DNA of 6,953 nucleotides, from NCBI GenBank assembly GCA_903923345.1, contig CAIXXI010000149.1, positions 1 through 6,953 of the forward strand, read 5' to 3'. The notes under the pieces are model-generated. The model had not been told where the DNA came from. It saw only the letters and a program-made list of their open reading frames with translations, and ran no database searches. This DNA comes from an uncultured Burkholderiales bacterium (GTDB lineage Bacteria > Pseudomonadota > Gammaproteobacteria > Burkholderiales > Burkholderiaceae_E). Within the stretch, counting starts at the first letter, position 1; every line of letters starts with the position of its first letter. Of the stretch, positions 1 to 5,609 are shown piece by piece. The translations under genes were made by a program, and so were the position numbers.

Positions 1-861
1 CTGGACTTCGTGCTCTGGAAGGCGGCCAAGGAGAGCGAGCCGCAGGATGCAAAGTGGCCCTCCGAGTTCGGCGTCGGGCGACCGGGTTGGCACATCGAAT
101 GCTCGGCCATGTCCACCGCACTGCTCGGGTCGCAACTCGATATCCACGGGGGCGGCGCAGACCTGCAGTTTCCTCACCATGAAAACGAGATCGCCCAGAG
201 CGAAGGCGCCCACCCTGGCACTTTTGTGCGCTACTGGATGCACAACGGTTTCGTGCGGGTCGATGATGAAAAGATGTCCAAGTCATTGGGCAATTTCTTC
301 ACGATCCGCGAGGTGCTGAAGGCCTTCGATCCCGAGGTGTTGCGGCTGTTCGTGTTGCGTGCCCATTACCGCAGCCCGCTCAATTATTCCGATGCTCATC
401 TCGAAGATGCGCGTGCGAGCCTCTTGCGCCTGTACACCGCTTTGTCTGCGGGTTTGCCGGCTGCATCCACACCCGACTGGGATCATCCCGATTGCCGTCG
501 ATTCGCCGACGCACTCAACGACGACTTCAACACGCCGGTGGCGATGTCCGTGCTGTTTGATCTCGCCACCGAGCTCAATCGCAATCGCGACCCGGATGTC
601 GAACGCCGCCTGCGTGCGCTGGCCGGCGTGCTGGGTCTGCTCGGTCGGGATCGTGAAGCCGTGGTGCGCAGTGGCCTGCGCGGCTCAGCCACTGATGCGG
701 CCGGTTTGTCCGATGCGCAGATCGAAGAGCAGGTCATGCTGCGCAGCGCAGCCAAGAAATCGCGCCAGTTTGCTGAAGCCGACCGGATTCGCGCCGAGCT
801 GCTCGCTGCGGGCATCGTCCTCGAGGACAGCGCTGCAGGCACCACCTGGCGCAGGGCCTGA
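1..861 (+). CDS. cysS: Cysteinyl-tRNA synthetase, C-terminal part (5' end outside window)
   Basis: This cytoplasmic class I aminoacyl-tRNA synthetase activates cysteine with ATP and loads it onto tRNA-Cys. The frame is open to the left edge, so the N-terminus (HIGH motif, first zinc cysteine) is missing; 286 codons remain. Counting from the first codon in the window, three zinc ligands are visible: Cys34 in GWHIECSAM, His59 in PHHENE and Glu63. The KMSKS loop that stabilises the adenylate is at 91-95. These spacings (25, 29 and 57 residues after the Cys) match those I recall for E. coli CysS (C209, H234, E238, K266). That implies about 175 missing residues and a normal full length near 461. 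The rest is the helical anticodon-binding domain; the segment LRSAAKKSRQFAEADRIRAEL is typical of the family's C-terminal end. It heads the compact gene run, and only one codon separates its TGA from the next start. I see no sign of damage. Confidence 0.97.
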   Translation: MDFVLWKAAKESEPQDAKWPSEFGVGRPGWHIECSAMSTALLGSQLDIHGGGADLQFPHHENEIAQSEGAHPGTFVRYWMHNGFVRVDDEKMSKSLGNFFTIREVLKAFDPEVLRLFVLRAHYRSPLNYSDAHLEDARASLLRLYTALSAGLPAASTPDWDHPDCRRFADALNDDFNTPVAMSVLFDLATELNRNRDPDVERRLRALAGVLGLLGRDREAVVRSGLRGSATDAAGLSDAQIEEQVMLRSAAKKSRQFAEADRIRAELLAAGIVLEDSAAGTTWRRA

Positions 862-864
862 GAC

Positions 865-1506
865 TTGAGCGTCGCGCCCGGCAGCCAGTCTGCACACTAC
901 TGGGCCGAGGCCAGTCAGGCATTGGCTGCAGCCGACCCGAACATGTCGGCACTGGTGCAGACCTGGCAGGGAGTCGGCCAACTCGCCAGCCGCGGCGACC
1001 CATTCAATACCCTGGCCCGTTCGATCATCGGTCAGCAGATCTCGGTCAAGGCGGCGGCGGCGGTGTGGCTGCGATTCGAAAAGGCCGCAGGCACCGTGAC
1101 CCCGCAGCGCGTCTCGCGCATGCGCCTGACCACCCTCACGAATGCCGGGCTGTCGACTCGCAAGGCTGAATATGTGCGCGACCTGGCCGTGCATTTTCAG
1201 TCTGGATCCGTCGACCCGAATGCATGGCCCCACCTGGACGACGAGGCGGTCATCGAGCAGCTGATTCAGGTGCGCGGCATCGGTCGCTGGACGGCCGAGA
1301 TGTTTCTGATCTTCAATCTGATGCGCCCCGATGTCTTTCCACTCGATGATCTGGGGCTTCTCAAGGCGATCGCATTGCAGTACAACGGCGGGCAGGCCGT
1401 GAGCCGCAGTCAGGCTGCACAGATCGGCGAGCGCTGGCAGCCCTGGCGTACGGTGGCCACCTGGTACCTGTGGCGCAGTCTCGATCCGGTGCCGGTTGCA
1501 TACTGA
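865..1506 (+). CDS. DNA-3-methyladenine glycosylase II, AlkA-type (HhH-GPD family)
   Basis: This 213-residue base-excision repair enzyme should remove alkylated purines such as 3-methyladenine. The helix-hairpin-helix DNA-binding motif is at about residues 134-147 (LIQVRGIGRWTAEM). It is followed by the Gly/Pro-Asp segment FPLDDLGL at 158-165, where Asp162 (or Asp161) aligns with the catalytic Asp238 of E. coli AlkA. The stretch ARSIIGQQIS at 51-60 is also typical of the family. The protein lacks the extra N-terminal domain of E. coli AlkA and matches the short form common in beta-proteobacteria. The start is TTG. The cysS stop TGA lies in this same frame two codons upstream, and no ATG, GTG or other TTG occurs before the conserved YW at residues 12-13; the next ATG, at 943, would cut into the fold. 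There is only a weak GA-rich ribosome site, so translation probably depends on coupling to cysS. Other HhH-GPD glycosylase specificities cannot be excluded from sequence alone. Confidence 0.93.
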   Translation: MSVAPGSQSAHYWAEASQALAAADPNMSALVQTWQGVGQLASRGDPFNTLARSIIGQQISVKAAAAVWLRFEKAAGTVTPQRVSRMRLTTLTNAGLSTRKAEYVRDLAVHFQSGSVDPNAWPHLDDEAVIEQLIQVRGIGRWTAEMFLIFNLMRPDVFPLDDLGLLKAIALQYNGGQAVSRSQAAQIGERWQPWRTVATWYLWRSLDPVPVAY

Positions 1507-1509
1507 TTC

Positions 1510-1515
1510 AAGGAG
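1510..1515 (+). promoter_or_regulatory. Shine-Dalgarno site before accA
   Basis: AAGGAG lies 13 nt before the accA ATG at 1529, rather longer than ideal. It sits just after the glycosylase stop (1504-1506). A nearer ATG at 1518 is only 2 nt from it, opens a four-codon frame, and stops at a TGA (1530-1532) that overlaps the accA start. The clear AccA N-terminal match supports 1529 as the real start. Confidence 0.6.
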
Positions 1516-1528
1516 TCATGAGAACCCC

Positions 1529-2491
1529 ATGAAGACCACCTTTCTGGAATTCGAGCAGCCGATTGCCGAGCTCGAGGCGAAGATCGAAGAACTTCGATTC
1601 GTTCAGGACGATTCTGCAGTCGACATCGCCGACGAAATCGGACGCTTGCAGAAAAAGGCGGATGCACTGGTCAAAGAGACCTACTCGAAGCTGTCACCCT
1701 GGCAGGTGGCGCAGGTGGCGCGGCATCCGCAGCGGCCCTATACGCTCGAATACATCGCCGCGATGTTCACCGATTTTCATGAGTTGCATGGCGACCGTGC
1801 CTATGCCGATGATCCGTCGGTCGTGGGTGGTCTGGCCCGTTTTAATGGTCAGTCGGTGATGGTGATCGGGCATCAGAAGGGTCACGACACCAAAGAGAAG
1901 GTGCTTCGCAACTTCGGCATGCCCCGGCCCGAGGGCTACCGCAAAGCCCTGCGCCTCATGCGCACCGCTGAAAAATTCAATTTGCCGGTGCTGACCTTCG
2001 TCGACACGCCGGGCGCGTTTCCGGGCATCGGCGCCGAAGAGCGCGGCCAGTCGGAGGCGATCGGGCGCAATCTGTTCGCCATGGCAGAACTGAAGGTGCC
2101 AATCATCACCACGGTGATTGGCGAGGGCGGTTCGGGCGGCGCACTCGCGGTGGCAGTGGCCGATTGCGTGCTGATGCTGCAGTACGCCATCTATTCGGTG
2201 ATTTCGCCCGAGGGCTGTGCGGCGATTCTCTGGAAAAGTGCAGAGAAAGCGCCGGATGCGGCCGAGACACTGGGCATCACCGCGCACCGCCTCAAGGCCC
2301 TGGGCCTGATCGATCGCATCGTGAACGAGCCGCTGGGAGGCGCACACCGCGACCCAGCCTACATGGCCCAGATGCTCAAGCGTGCCTTGGGCGAGGCCTT
2401 ACGCCAGTTCCACAATGTCAAGCCGGCCGAGTTGGTGCGCCAGCGTCAGCAACGCATCCTGGCGTATGGCAAGGTCAAGGAACTCGGTTGA
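1529..2491 (+). CDS. accA: Acetyl-CoA carboxylase carboxyltransferase subunit alpha
   Basis: AccA pairs with AccD to form the carboxyltransferase that moves the carboxyl group from biotin on AccB to acetyl-CoA, giving malonyl-CoA for fatty acid synthesis. The product has 320 residues, essentially the usual length (E. coli 319). Visible features are an N-terminal helical, likely coiled-coil segment at about 7-50, then PYTLEYIAAMF (70-80) and HGDRAYADD (87-95). The crotonase-fold core carries DTPGAFPG (159-166) and the glycine-rich GEGGSGG (198-204) expected to form an oxyanion hole near the acyl-CoA carbonyl, followed by SPEGCAAILW (226-235). ATG 1529 is chosen because translation from it begins MKTTFLEFE, the normal family N-terminus; the open frame runs a few codons further upstream without a family match. 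accD is not in the window, which is normal because the two genes are usually unlinked in proteobacteria. The 3' end overlaps the tilS start. Confidence 0.98.
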   Translation: MKTTFLEFEQPIAELEAKIEELRFVQDDSAVDIADEIGRLQKKADALVKETYSKLSPWQVAQVARHPQRPYTLEYIAAMFTDFHELHGDRAYADDPSVVGGLARFNGQSVMVIGHQKGHDTKEKVLRNFGMPRPEGYRKALRLMRTAEKFNLPVLTFVDTPGAFPGIGAEERGQSEAIGRNLFAMAELKVPIITTVIGEGGSGGALAVAVADCVLMLQYAIYSVISPEGCAAILWKSAEKAPDAAETLGITAHRLKALGLIDRIVNEPLGGAHRDPAYMAQMLKRALGEALRQFHNVKPAELVRQRQQRILAYGKVKELG

Positions 2492-3854
2492 ATCGGTTCT
2501 GAGGGCGGCACTCTCGCCGCTTGAGCGTTCGGGGCGGCCGCTTGCAGTCGCTTTCAGTGGCGGGCTGGATTCAACGGTATTGCTGCACGAGACGACCCGC
2601 CTGCTGGGGGCCGATGCAGTCATCGCCTTGCATGTCAACCATGGTCTGCAGCCTCAGGCAGATGACTGGGTCGAGCATTGCGCGCATCAGGCCAGGCAGT
2701 TGGGTGTTGCTTTCCAAGCGCTGAAGGCGCAGTCGGCGGCCGCACCGGGTGACAGCATTGAAGCCTGGGCCCGCGATGAGCGCTACCGACTGCTGCTGGA
2801 CGCGACCCGCACGTGCGGCGCAGCCGCCTTGCTCACCGCCCATCATGCAGACGATCAGGTCGAGACCTTCCTGATGGCATTGGCGCGGGGCAGTGGGCTG
2901 GATGGGCTCAGTGGGATCGCGGCAAGCGACCTGAGGCAGGGCGTTCGGCTGCTGCGACCGCTGCTCTCGATTGACCGATTGCACTTGCTGCGTCGGGCGC
3001 AGTCGCAGGGTTGGCAGTGGATCGAGGATCCGAGCAACGCAAATGAATCCTTCTTGCGCAATGCGGTTCGCGCGCAGCTGATGCCGGTGTTGCGCAAGGT
3101 GCTGCCCGCGGTTCCAGTGCACCTGCACGATGTCATGGGCCAGATCAGCGACTGGCGCGAGCAGGCACATGAGGACGCACGCCGGGATCTGGATGCAGCG
3201 CGCTGCGAACCGAGGCGCTGGCAGGCACTGGATCGCAGGGTGCTGGCAGGCCTGTCGCCAGGGCGGCAGTCATTGGCACTGCGCGAATGGCTGCATGAGG
3301 CGGGATGTCAAATGCCTTCGCGAGATCGGCTCGAGCAGATGCGCAGGCAGTTGCTGTTGGGGCAGGGCGCACACGCGAAGATCGAGCATGACGGGCTGCA
3401 GCTGATGCGTCATCGGCATGTGTTGTTGGCATGTCCGCAGAGCAGCAAGGCACTGGCTGCGGTTCAGCCGACGCTGTTGCGCTGGAATGGGCAGTCGAGT
3501 CTGGAGCTGGCCTGTGGCGGGCGCATGGTGTTTGAGCCGGCGGTGTCGGGTGTGTCCCGAAGCTGGCTGGCGCAGCAGTCGCTCTTGCTGGCTCCGGCTC
3601 AGGCGGGCGCGCGATTGCGGATGCGGGTGGCTGGGCGCTCCCGATCTGTGAAAAACCTCTGGCAGGAGGCGGCGATACCGGTATTCCTGCGTGATTCGCT
3701 GCCGGCGGTGTGGGTCGAGGGCCGCTTGTTGATGGCCGCACCGTTTGGGATGGATCGCAGCCCGGACTGGCCGAGCGAACCCGATGGCATCGCGTTGCGA
3801 TGGGTGCCAAGCGACGAAGATCCGCGTCAGGCCTTCAACAATCTTGTAAAATAG
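2466..3854 (+). CDS. tilS: tRNA(Ile)-lysidine synthetase
   Basis: TilS attaches lysine to C34 of the CAU-anticodon tRNA-Ile, using ATP, so that it reads AUA and is charged with isoleucine; it is normally essential. The protein has 462 residues (E. coli about 432). The N-type ATP-pyrophosphatase P-loop SGGLDST is at 31-37. AHHADDQVETF at 125-135 and the DPSN (188-191) plus FLRNAVR (197-203) segments complete the conserved catalytic domain. The middle region is divergent, as is usual. The C-terminal TilS domain is at about 380-428 (GARLRMRVAGRSRSVKNLWQE, then IPVFLRDSLPAVW). ATG 2466 gives a 26 bp overlap with accA, in another frame. No ATG, GTG or TTG follows in frame before the P-loop core, while earlier in-frame ATGs would add an unlikely N-terminus deep inside accA. 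No strong ribosome site is visible, consistent with translational coupling to accA. Confidence 0.96.
   Translation: MARSRNSVESVLRAALSPLERSGRPLAVAFSGGLDSTVLLHETTRLLGADAVIALHVNHGLQPQADDWVEHCAHQARQLGVAFQALKAQSAAAPGDSIEAWARDERYRLLLDATRTCGAAALLTAHHADDQVETFLMALARGSGLDGLSGIAASDLRQGVRLLRPLLSIDRLHLLRRAQSQGWQWIEDPSNANESFLRNAVRAQLMPVLRKVLPAVPVHLHDVMGQISDWREQAHEDARRDLDAARCEPRRWQALDRRVLAGLSPGRQSLALREWLHEAGCQMPSRDRLEQMRRQLLLGQGAHAKIEHDGLQLMRHRHVLLACPQSSKALAAVQPTLLRWNGQSSLELACGGRMVFEPAVSGVSRSWLAQQSLLLAPAQAGARLRMRVAGRSRSVKNLWQEAAIPVFLRDSLPAVWVEGRLLMAAPFGMDRSPDWPSEPDGIALRWVPSDEDPRQAFNNLVK
3846..3851 (+). promoter_or_regulatory. Possible -10 element upstream of lysC
   Basis: TAAAAT overlaps the last codons of tilS and matches the sigma-70 -10 consensus at five of six bases. 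Transcription would begin near 3858, about 30 nt before the lysC ATG. The base six at the -35 distance (3823-3828, CGCGTC) is poor, so this would be a weak or activator-dependent promoter. The 35 bp gap after tilS holds two T-rich stretches and a 4 bp GCCG/CGGC stem, but no convincing terminator. Confidence 0.3.
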
Positions 3855-3889
3855 CTGGTTTTTCTTCGCCGGTTTTTCGGCTGCATCTG

Positions 3890-5146
3890 ATGTCTCTCAT
3901 CGTTCACAAGTACGGCGGCACCTCGATGGGTTCCGTTGAGCGGATCCGCAATGTGGCGCAACGCGTCGCCAAGTGGCATCGCGCAGGCCATCAGTTGGTG
4001 GTCGTGCCGTCTGCCATGTCGGGCGAGACCAACCGCCTGATCGGGCTGGCCACCGAGCTGCAGGCGCAGCCTGACCCCCGCGAACTCGACATGATCGCCT
4101 CGACCGGCGAGCAGGTCTCGGTTGGGTTGCTTGCGATTGCGCTCAAGGCGATTGGCGTGGATGCGGTGAGTTACGCCGGCTGGCAAGTGCCGGTGCGCAC
4201 CAACAGTGCGTTCACCAAGGCGCGCATCGAGTCGATTGATGATGCCCGTGTGCGGGCTGAGCTGGCGGCGGGCCGGGTGGTGATCGTCACCGGCTTTCAA
4301 GGCGTGGATCCGAATGGCCACATCACGACGCTGGGCCGAGGCGGCTCGGACACCTCTGCGGTGGCAGTGGCCGCAGCCATGGGTGCCCAGGAGTGCCTGA
4401 TTTACACCGATGTGGATGGTGTCTACACCACTGATCCGCGCATCGTGCCCGAGGCCCGAAGGCTGCCCAGGATTACCTTCGAGGAGATGCTGGAGATGGC
4501 CAGCCTGGGCTCGAAGGTGCTGCAGATCCGCTCGGTCGAGTTTGCTGGCAAGTACAAGGTCAAGACGCGCGTGTTGTCGAGCCTCACCCCGCCTGACATG
4601 GACCTGGCGACGGAGATGGCATCGGGCACGCTGATCACTTTCGAGGAAGACGAGACGATGGAACAGGCGGTTATTTCGGGGATTGCATTTGCGCGCGATG
4701 AAGCGAAGATCACGCTGACCAATGTGCCCGACAAGCCGGGTGTGGCGTATCAGATTCTTGGCCCGGTGGCGGCGGCCAATATCGACGTCGACATGATCAT
4801 CCAGAATCAGAGCGTGAACGGCATGACGGATTTCTCGTTCACCGTCAGTCGCGGCGAGTATCAGAAGGCAATGGATGTGCTGAACGCCACCGTCAAGGGC
4901 GCGCTCGAGGCCGGCAGCGTGGTCGGAGATCCGAAGATCGCCAAGGTCTCGGTGGTCGGCATCGGCATGCGCTCGCATGTCGGCATTGCCAGCCAGATGT
5001 TTCGTACGCTCTCGGAAGAGGGCATCAACATCCAGATGATCTCAACCAGCGAGATCAAGATCTCGGTGGTGATCGAAGACAAATACCTGGAGCTTGCGGT
5101 GCGGGCACTGCACAAGGCCTTCGGTCTGGAGCAGGCGGTGGCCTGA
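3890..5146 (+). CDS. lysC: Aspartate kinase (aspartokinase), catalytic plus tandem ACT domains
   Basis: Aspartokinase phosphorylates L-aspartate with ATP, the first committed step towards lysine, threonine, methionine and diaminopimelate. The product has 418 residues and a single-function architecture, with no homoserine dehydrogenase fused to it. The amino-acid kinase domain covers about 1-245: KYGGTSMGS at 7-15 (nucleotide/substrate loop), STGEQVSVGL at 71-80, and TTLGRGGSDTSA at 146-157. Two ACT domains follow at about 265-335 and 350-415; NVPDKPGVAYQIL and the QNQS turn (306-309) sit in the first. In related enzymes these bind lysine and/or threonine for feedback inhibition. ATG 3890 is chosen because MSLIVHKYGG is the normal family N-terminus; the frame remains open upstream only as an overlap with tilS. 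No good ribosome site precedes it. I infer lysine/threonine control from the family, not from specific residues. Confidence 0.98.
   Translation: MSLIVHKYGGTSMGSVERIRNVAQRVAKWHRAGHQLVVVPSAMSGETNRLIGLATELQAQPDPRELDMIASTGEQVSVGLLAIALKAIGVDAVSYAGWQVPVRTNSAFTKARIESIDDARVRAELAAGRVVIVTGFQGVDPNGHITTLGRGGSDTSAVAVAAAMGAQECLIYTDVDGVYTTDPRIVPEARRLPRITFEEMLEMASLGSKVLQIRSVEFAGKYKVKTRVLSSLTPPDMDLATEMASGTLITFEEDETMEQAVISGIAFARDEAKITLTNVPDKPGVAYQILGPVAAANIDVDMIIQNQSVNGMTDFSFTVSRGEYQKAMDVLNATVKGALEAGSVVGDPKIAKVSVVGIGMRSHVGIASQMFRTLSEEGINIQMISTSEIKISVVIEDKYLELAVRALHKAFGLEQAVA
4643..4649 (+). promoter_or_regulatory. Internal Shine-Dalgarno-like site within lysC
   Basis: GAGGAAG lies 8 nt (10-11 nt from the GAGG core) before an in-frame ATG at 4658. 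It is a better ribosome site than the one at the main lysC start. The bases also encode part of the acidic linker FEEDET, so the purine richness could simply be coding sequence. Confidence 0.4.
4658..5146 (+). CDS. Possible separately translated aspartokinase beta (regulatory) subunit
   Basis: An in-frame ATG at codon 257 of lysC would give a 162-residue protein made only of the two ACT domains, starting MEQAVISGIA. Several aspartokinases, including those of Corynebacterium, Bacillus and, as I recall, some Pseudomonas, are alpha2beta2 enzymes. Their beta subunit is translated from an internal start at this domain junction, and the Corynebacterium beta subunit begins with a similar MEEAVLTG sequence. 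A purine-rich ribosome-site candidate precedes the ATG at usable spacing. A methionine here could also be retained in enzymes that are not made as two subunits, so independent translation is an inference. Confidence 0.4.
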   Translation: MEQAVISGIAFARDEAKITLTNVPDKPGVAYQILGPVAAANIDVDMIIQNQSVNGMTDFSFTVSRGEYQKAMDVLNATVKGALEAGSVVGDPKIAKVSVVGIGMRSHVGIASQMFRTLSEEGINIQMISTSEIKISVVIEDKYLELAVRALHKAFGLEQAVA

Positions 5147-5169
5147 GAGAACAGGTCGCTGCCGCCCGA

Positions 5170-5198
5170 CGTCCGGCATGCCGGACGCAGGCCTGCGT
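5170..5198. repeat. Two overlapping perfect palindromes between lysC and tRNA-Ser
   Basis: Positions 5170-5187 form a perfect 18 bp palindrome centred on CATG, and 5185-5198 a perfect 14 bp palindrome centred on GGCC. They share three bases. As RNA either could fold into a GC-rich hairpin downstream of the lysC stop (5146), protecting or ending the mRNA, although no T-run follows. As DNA they cover the -35 region of the presumed tRNA promoter and could bind a dimeric protein. The role is unknown. Confidence 0.6.
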
Positions 5199-5206
5199 GA
5201 TAGACT
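5198..5206 (+). promoter_or_regulatory. Probable extended -10 of the tRNA-Ser promoter
   Basis: TGATAGACT contains the TGn extension followed by TAGACT (four of six consensus bases), placing initiation near 5213, a few bases before the mature tRNA 5' end at 5217. A -35 at 17 bp spacing (ATGCCG, 5178-5183) is weak and lies in the palindromic segment. Read-through from lysC may also supply transcript. Confidence 0.35.
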
Positions 5207-5216
5207 TCAGGGCTTC

Positions 5217-5307
5217 GGAGACGTGACCGAGAGGCCGAAGGTGCTCCCCTGCTAAGGGAGTATGTGCCAAAAGCGCATCGAGGGTTCGAATCCCTCCGTC
5301 TCCGCCA
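5217..5307 (+). tRNA. tRNA-Ser (anticodon GCU)
   Basis: This complete 91-base class II tRNA reads AGC and AGU serine codons. The acceptor stem GGAGACG (5217-5223) pairs fully with CGTCTCC (5297-5303), followed by discriminator G and an encoded CCA (5305-5307). The anticodon stem CTCCC/GGGAG (5244-5248 / 5256-5260) encloses the loop CTGCTAA with anticodon GCT at 5251-5253. The long variable arm typical of serine tRNAs folds as ATGTGC with GCGCAT (one G-U pair) around a short A-rich loop. The T arm is GAGGG-TTCGAAT-CCCTC (5280-5296). All stems are intact. Its position after lysC fits the Burkholderiales gene order, and its 3' end is a common class of integration target for mobile elements. Confidence 0.97.
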
Positions 5308-5321
5308 GACACATAGTAAAC

Positions 5322-5347
5322 AAGCGCCTTTCGGGGCGCTTTTTATT
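5322..5347 (+). terminator. Rho-independent terminator after tRNA-Ser
   Basis: AGCGCC (5323-5328) and GGCGCT (5335-5340) form a GC-rich six-pair stem around TTTCGG, followed directly by TTTTATTT. It lies 15 bases after the tRNA CCA, where a tRNA terminator is expected, and marks the end of the conserved core in this window. Confidence 0.88.
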
Positions 5348-5609
5348 TCTACATACCCAAAGACATGCCCAATATTGGAGTGCTTGGATTGGTTTGTTGG
5401 CGGGGCACCCCGGGCCCTTCAGCTTTTTTCGCAGACCGACCCCGCCGTACCCCCACCCCCCCAAAACGCCTGGATGGGACCCAAGCTTCCTATTGCTTAC
5501 TGTTTTGCACAGGCGAAGCGCGGATCTTGCCTAGGGTGCCACAGGACCGTTTGTCTAGTGCCGTCGCACGTCAATCGGGTTCAGATCTAATGAGCCCGAC
5601 AAAATTCAG
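5348..5609. other. Non-coding junction segment between tRNA terminator and exonuclease gene
   Basis: I find no convincing gene in these 262 bases. Open plus-strand frames cross it, but they overlap the tRNA or terminator and give low-quality proline-rich translations without family resemblance. Visible features are a G/C-rich self-complementary patch at 5401-5417, a T6 run at 5424-5429, and C5-A-C7 at 5450-5462. The weak -10-like TCTAAT at 5586-5591 has no good -35 and could serve the next gene. The segment includes the switch from high-GC core to lower-GC sequence. Confidence 0.6.

Noticed and set aside
685..2347. Several long minus-strand frames opposite the glycosylase and accA genes (such as 685-1233 and 1694-2347)
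   Set aside because: They lie wholly over genes with clear family matches on the plus strand and have biased, unrecognisable translations.
3827..4978. A 383-codon open frame on the minus strand opposite lysC
   Set aside because: It is a shadow of the well-supported aspartokinase gene in high-GC DNA; its His/Arg-rich translation resembles no family.
5280..5307. tRNA 3' end as one half of a visible attL/attR pair
   Set aside because: I found no second copy of this segment between 5308 and 6953, so only a candidate site, not a defined pair, can be claimed.
5401..5429. G/C-rich self-complementary patch followed by six Ts, as a second terminator
   Set aside because: The best stem is only about four pairs with a seven-base loop, and the T-run starts six bases after it. 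The strong terminator at 5322-5347 makes a second one unnecessary.
5450..5462. C5-A-C7 tract as a phase-variation switch
   Set aside because: It lies in the non-coding spacer, not within a reading frame or between good promoter elements, and is short and interrupted.
5563..5591. Promoter for the exonuclease gene
   Set aside because: TCTAAT is a fair -10, but the -35 position (GTCGCA) does not fit. It is too weak to list as its own feature.
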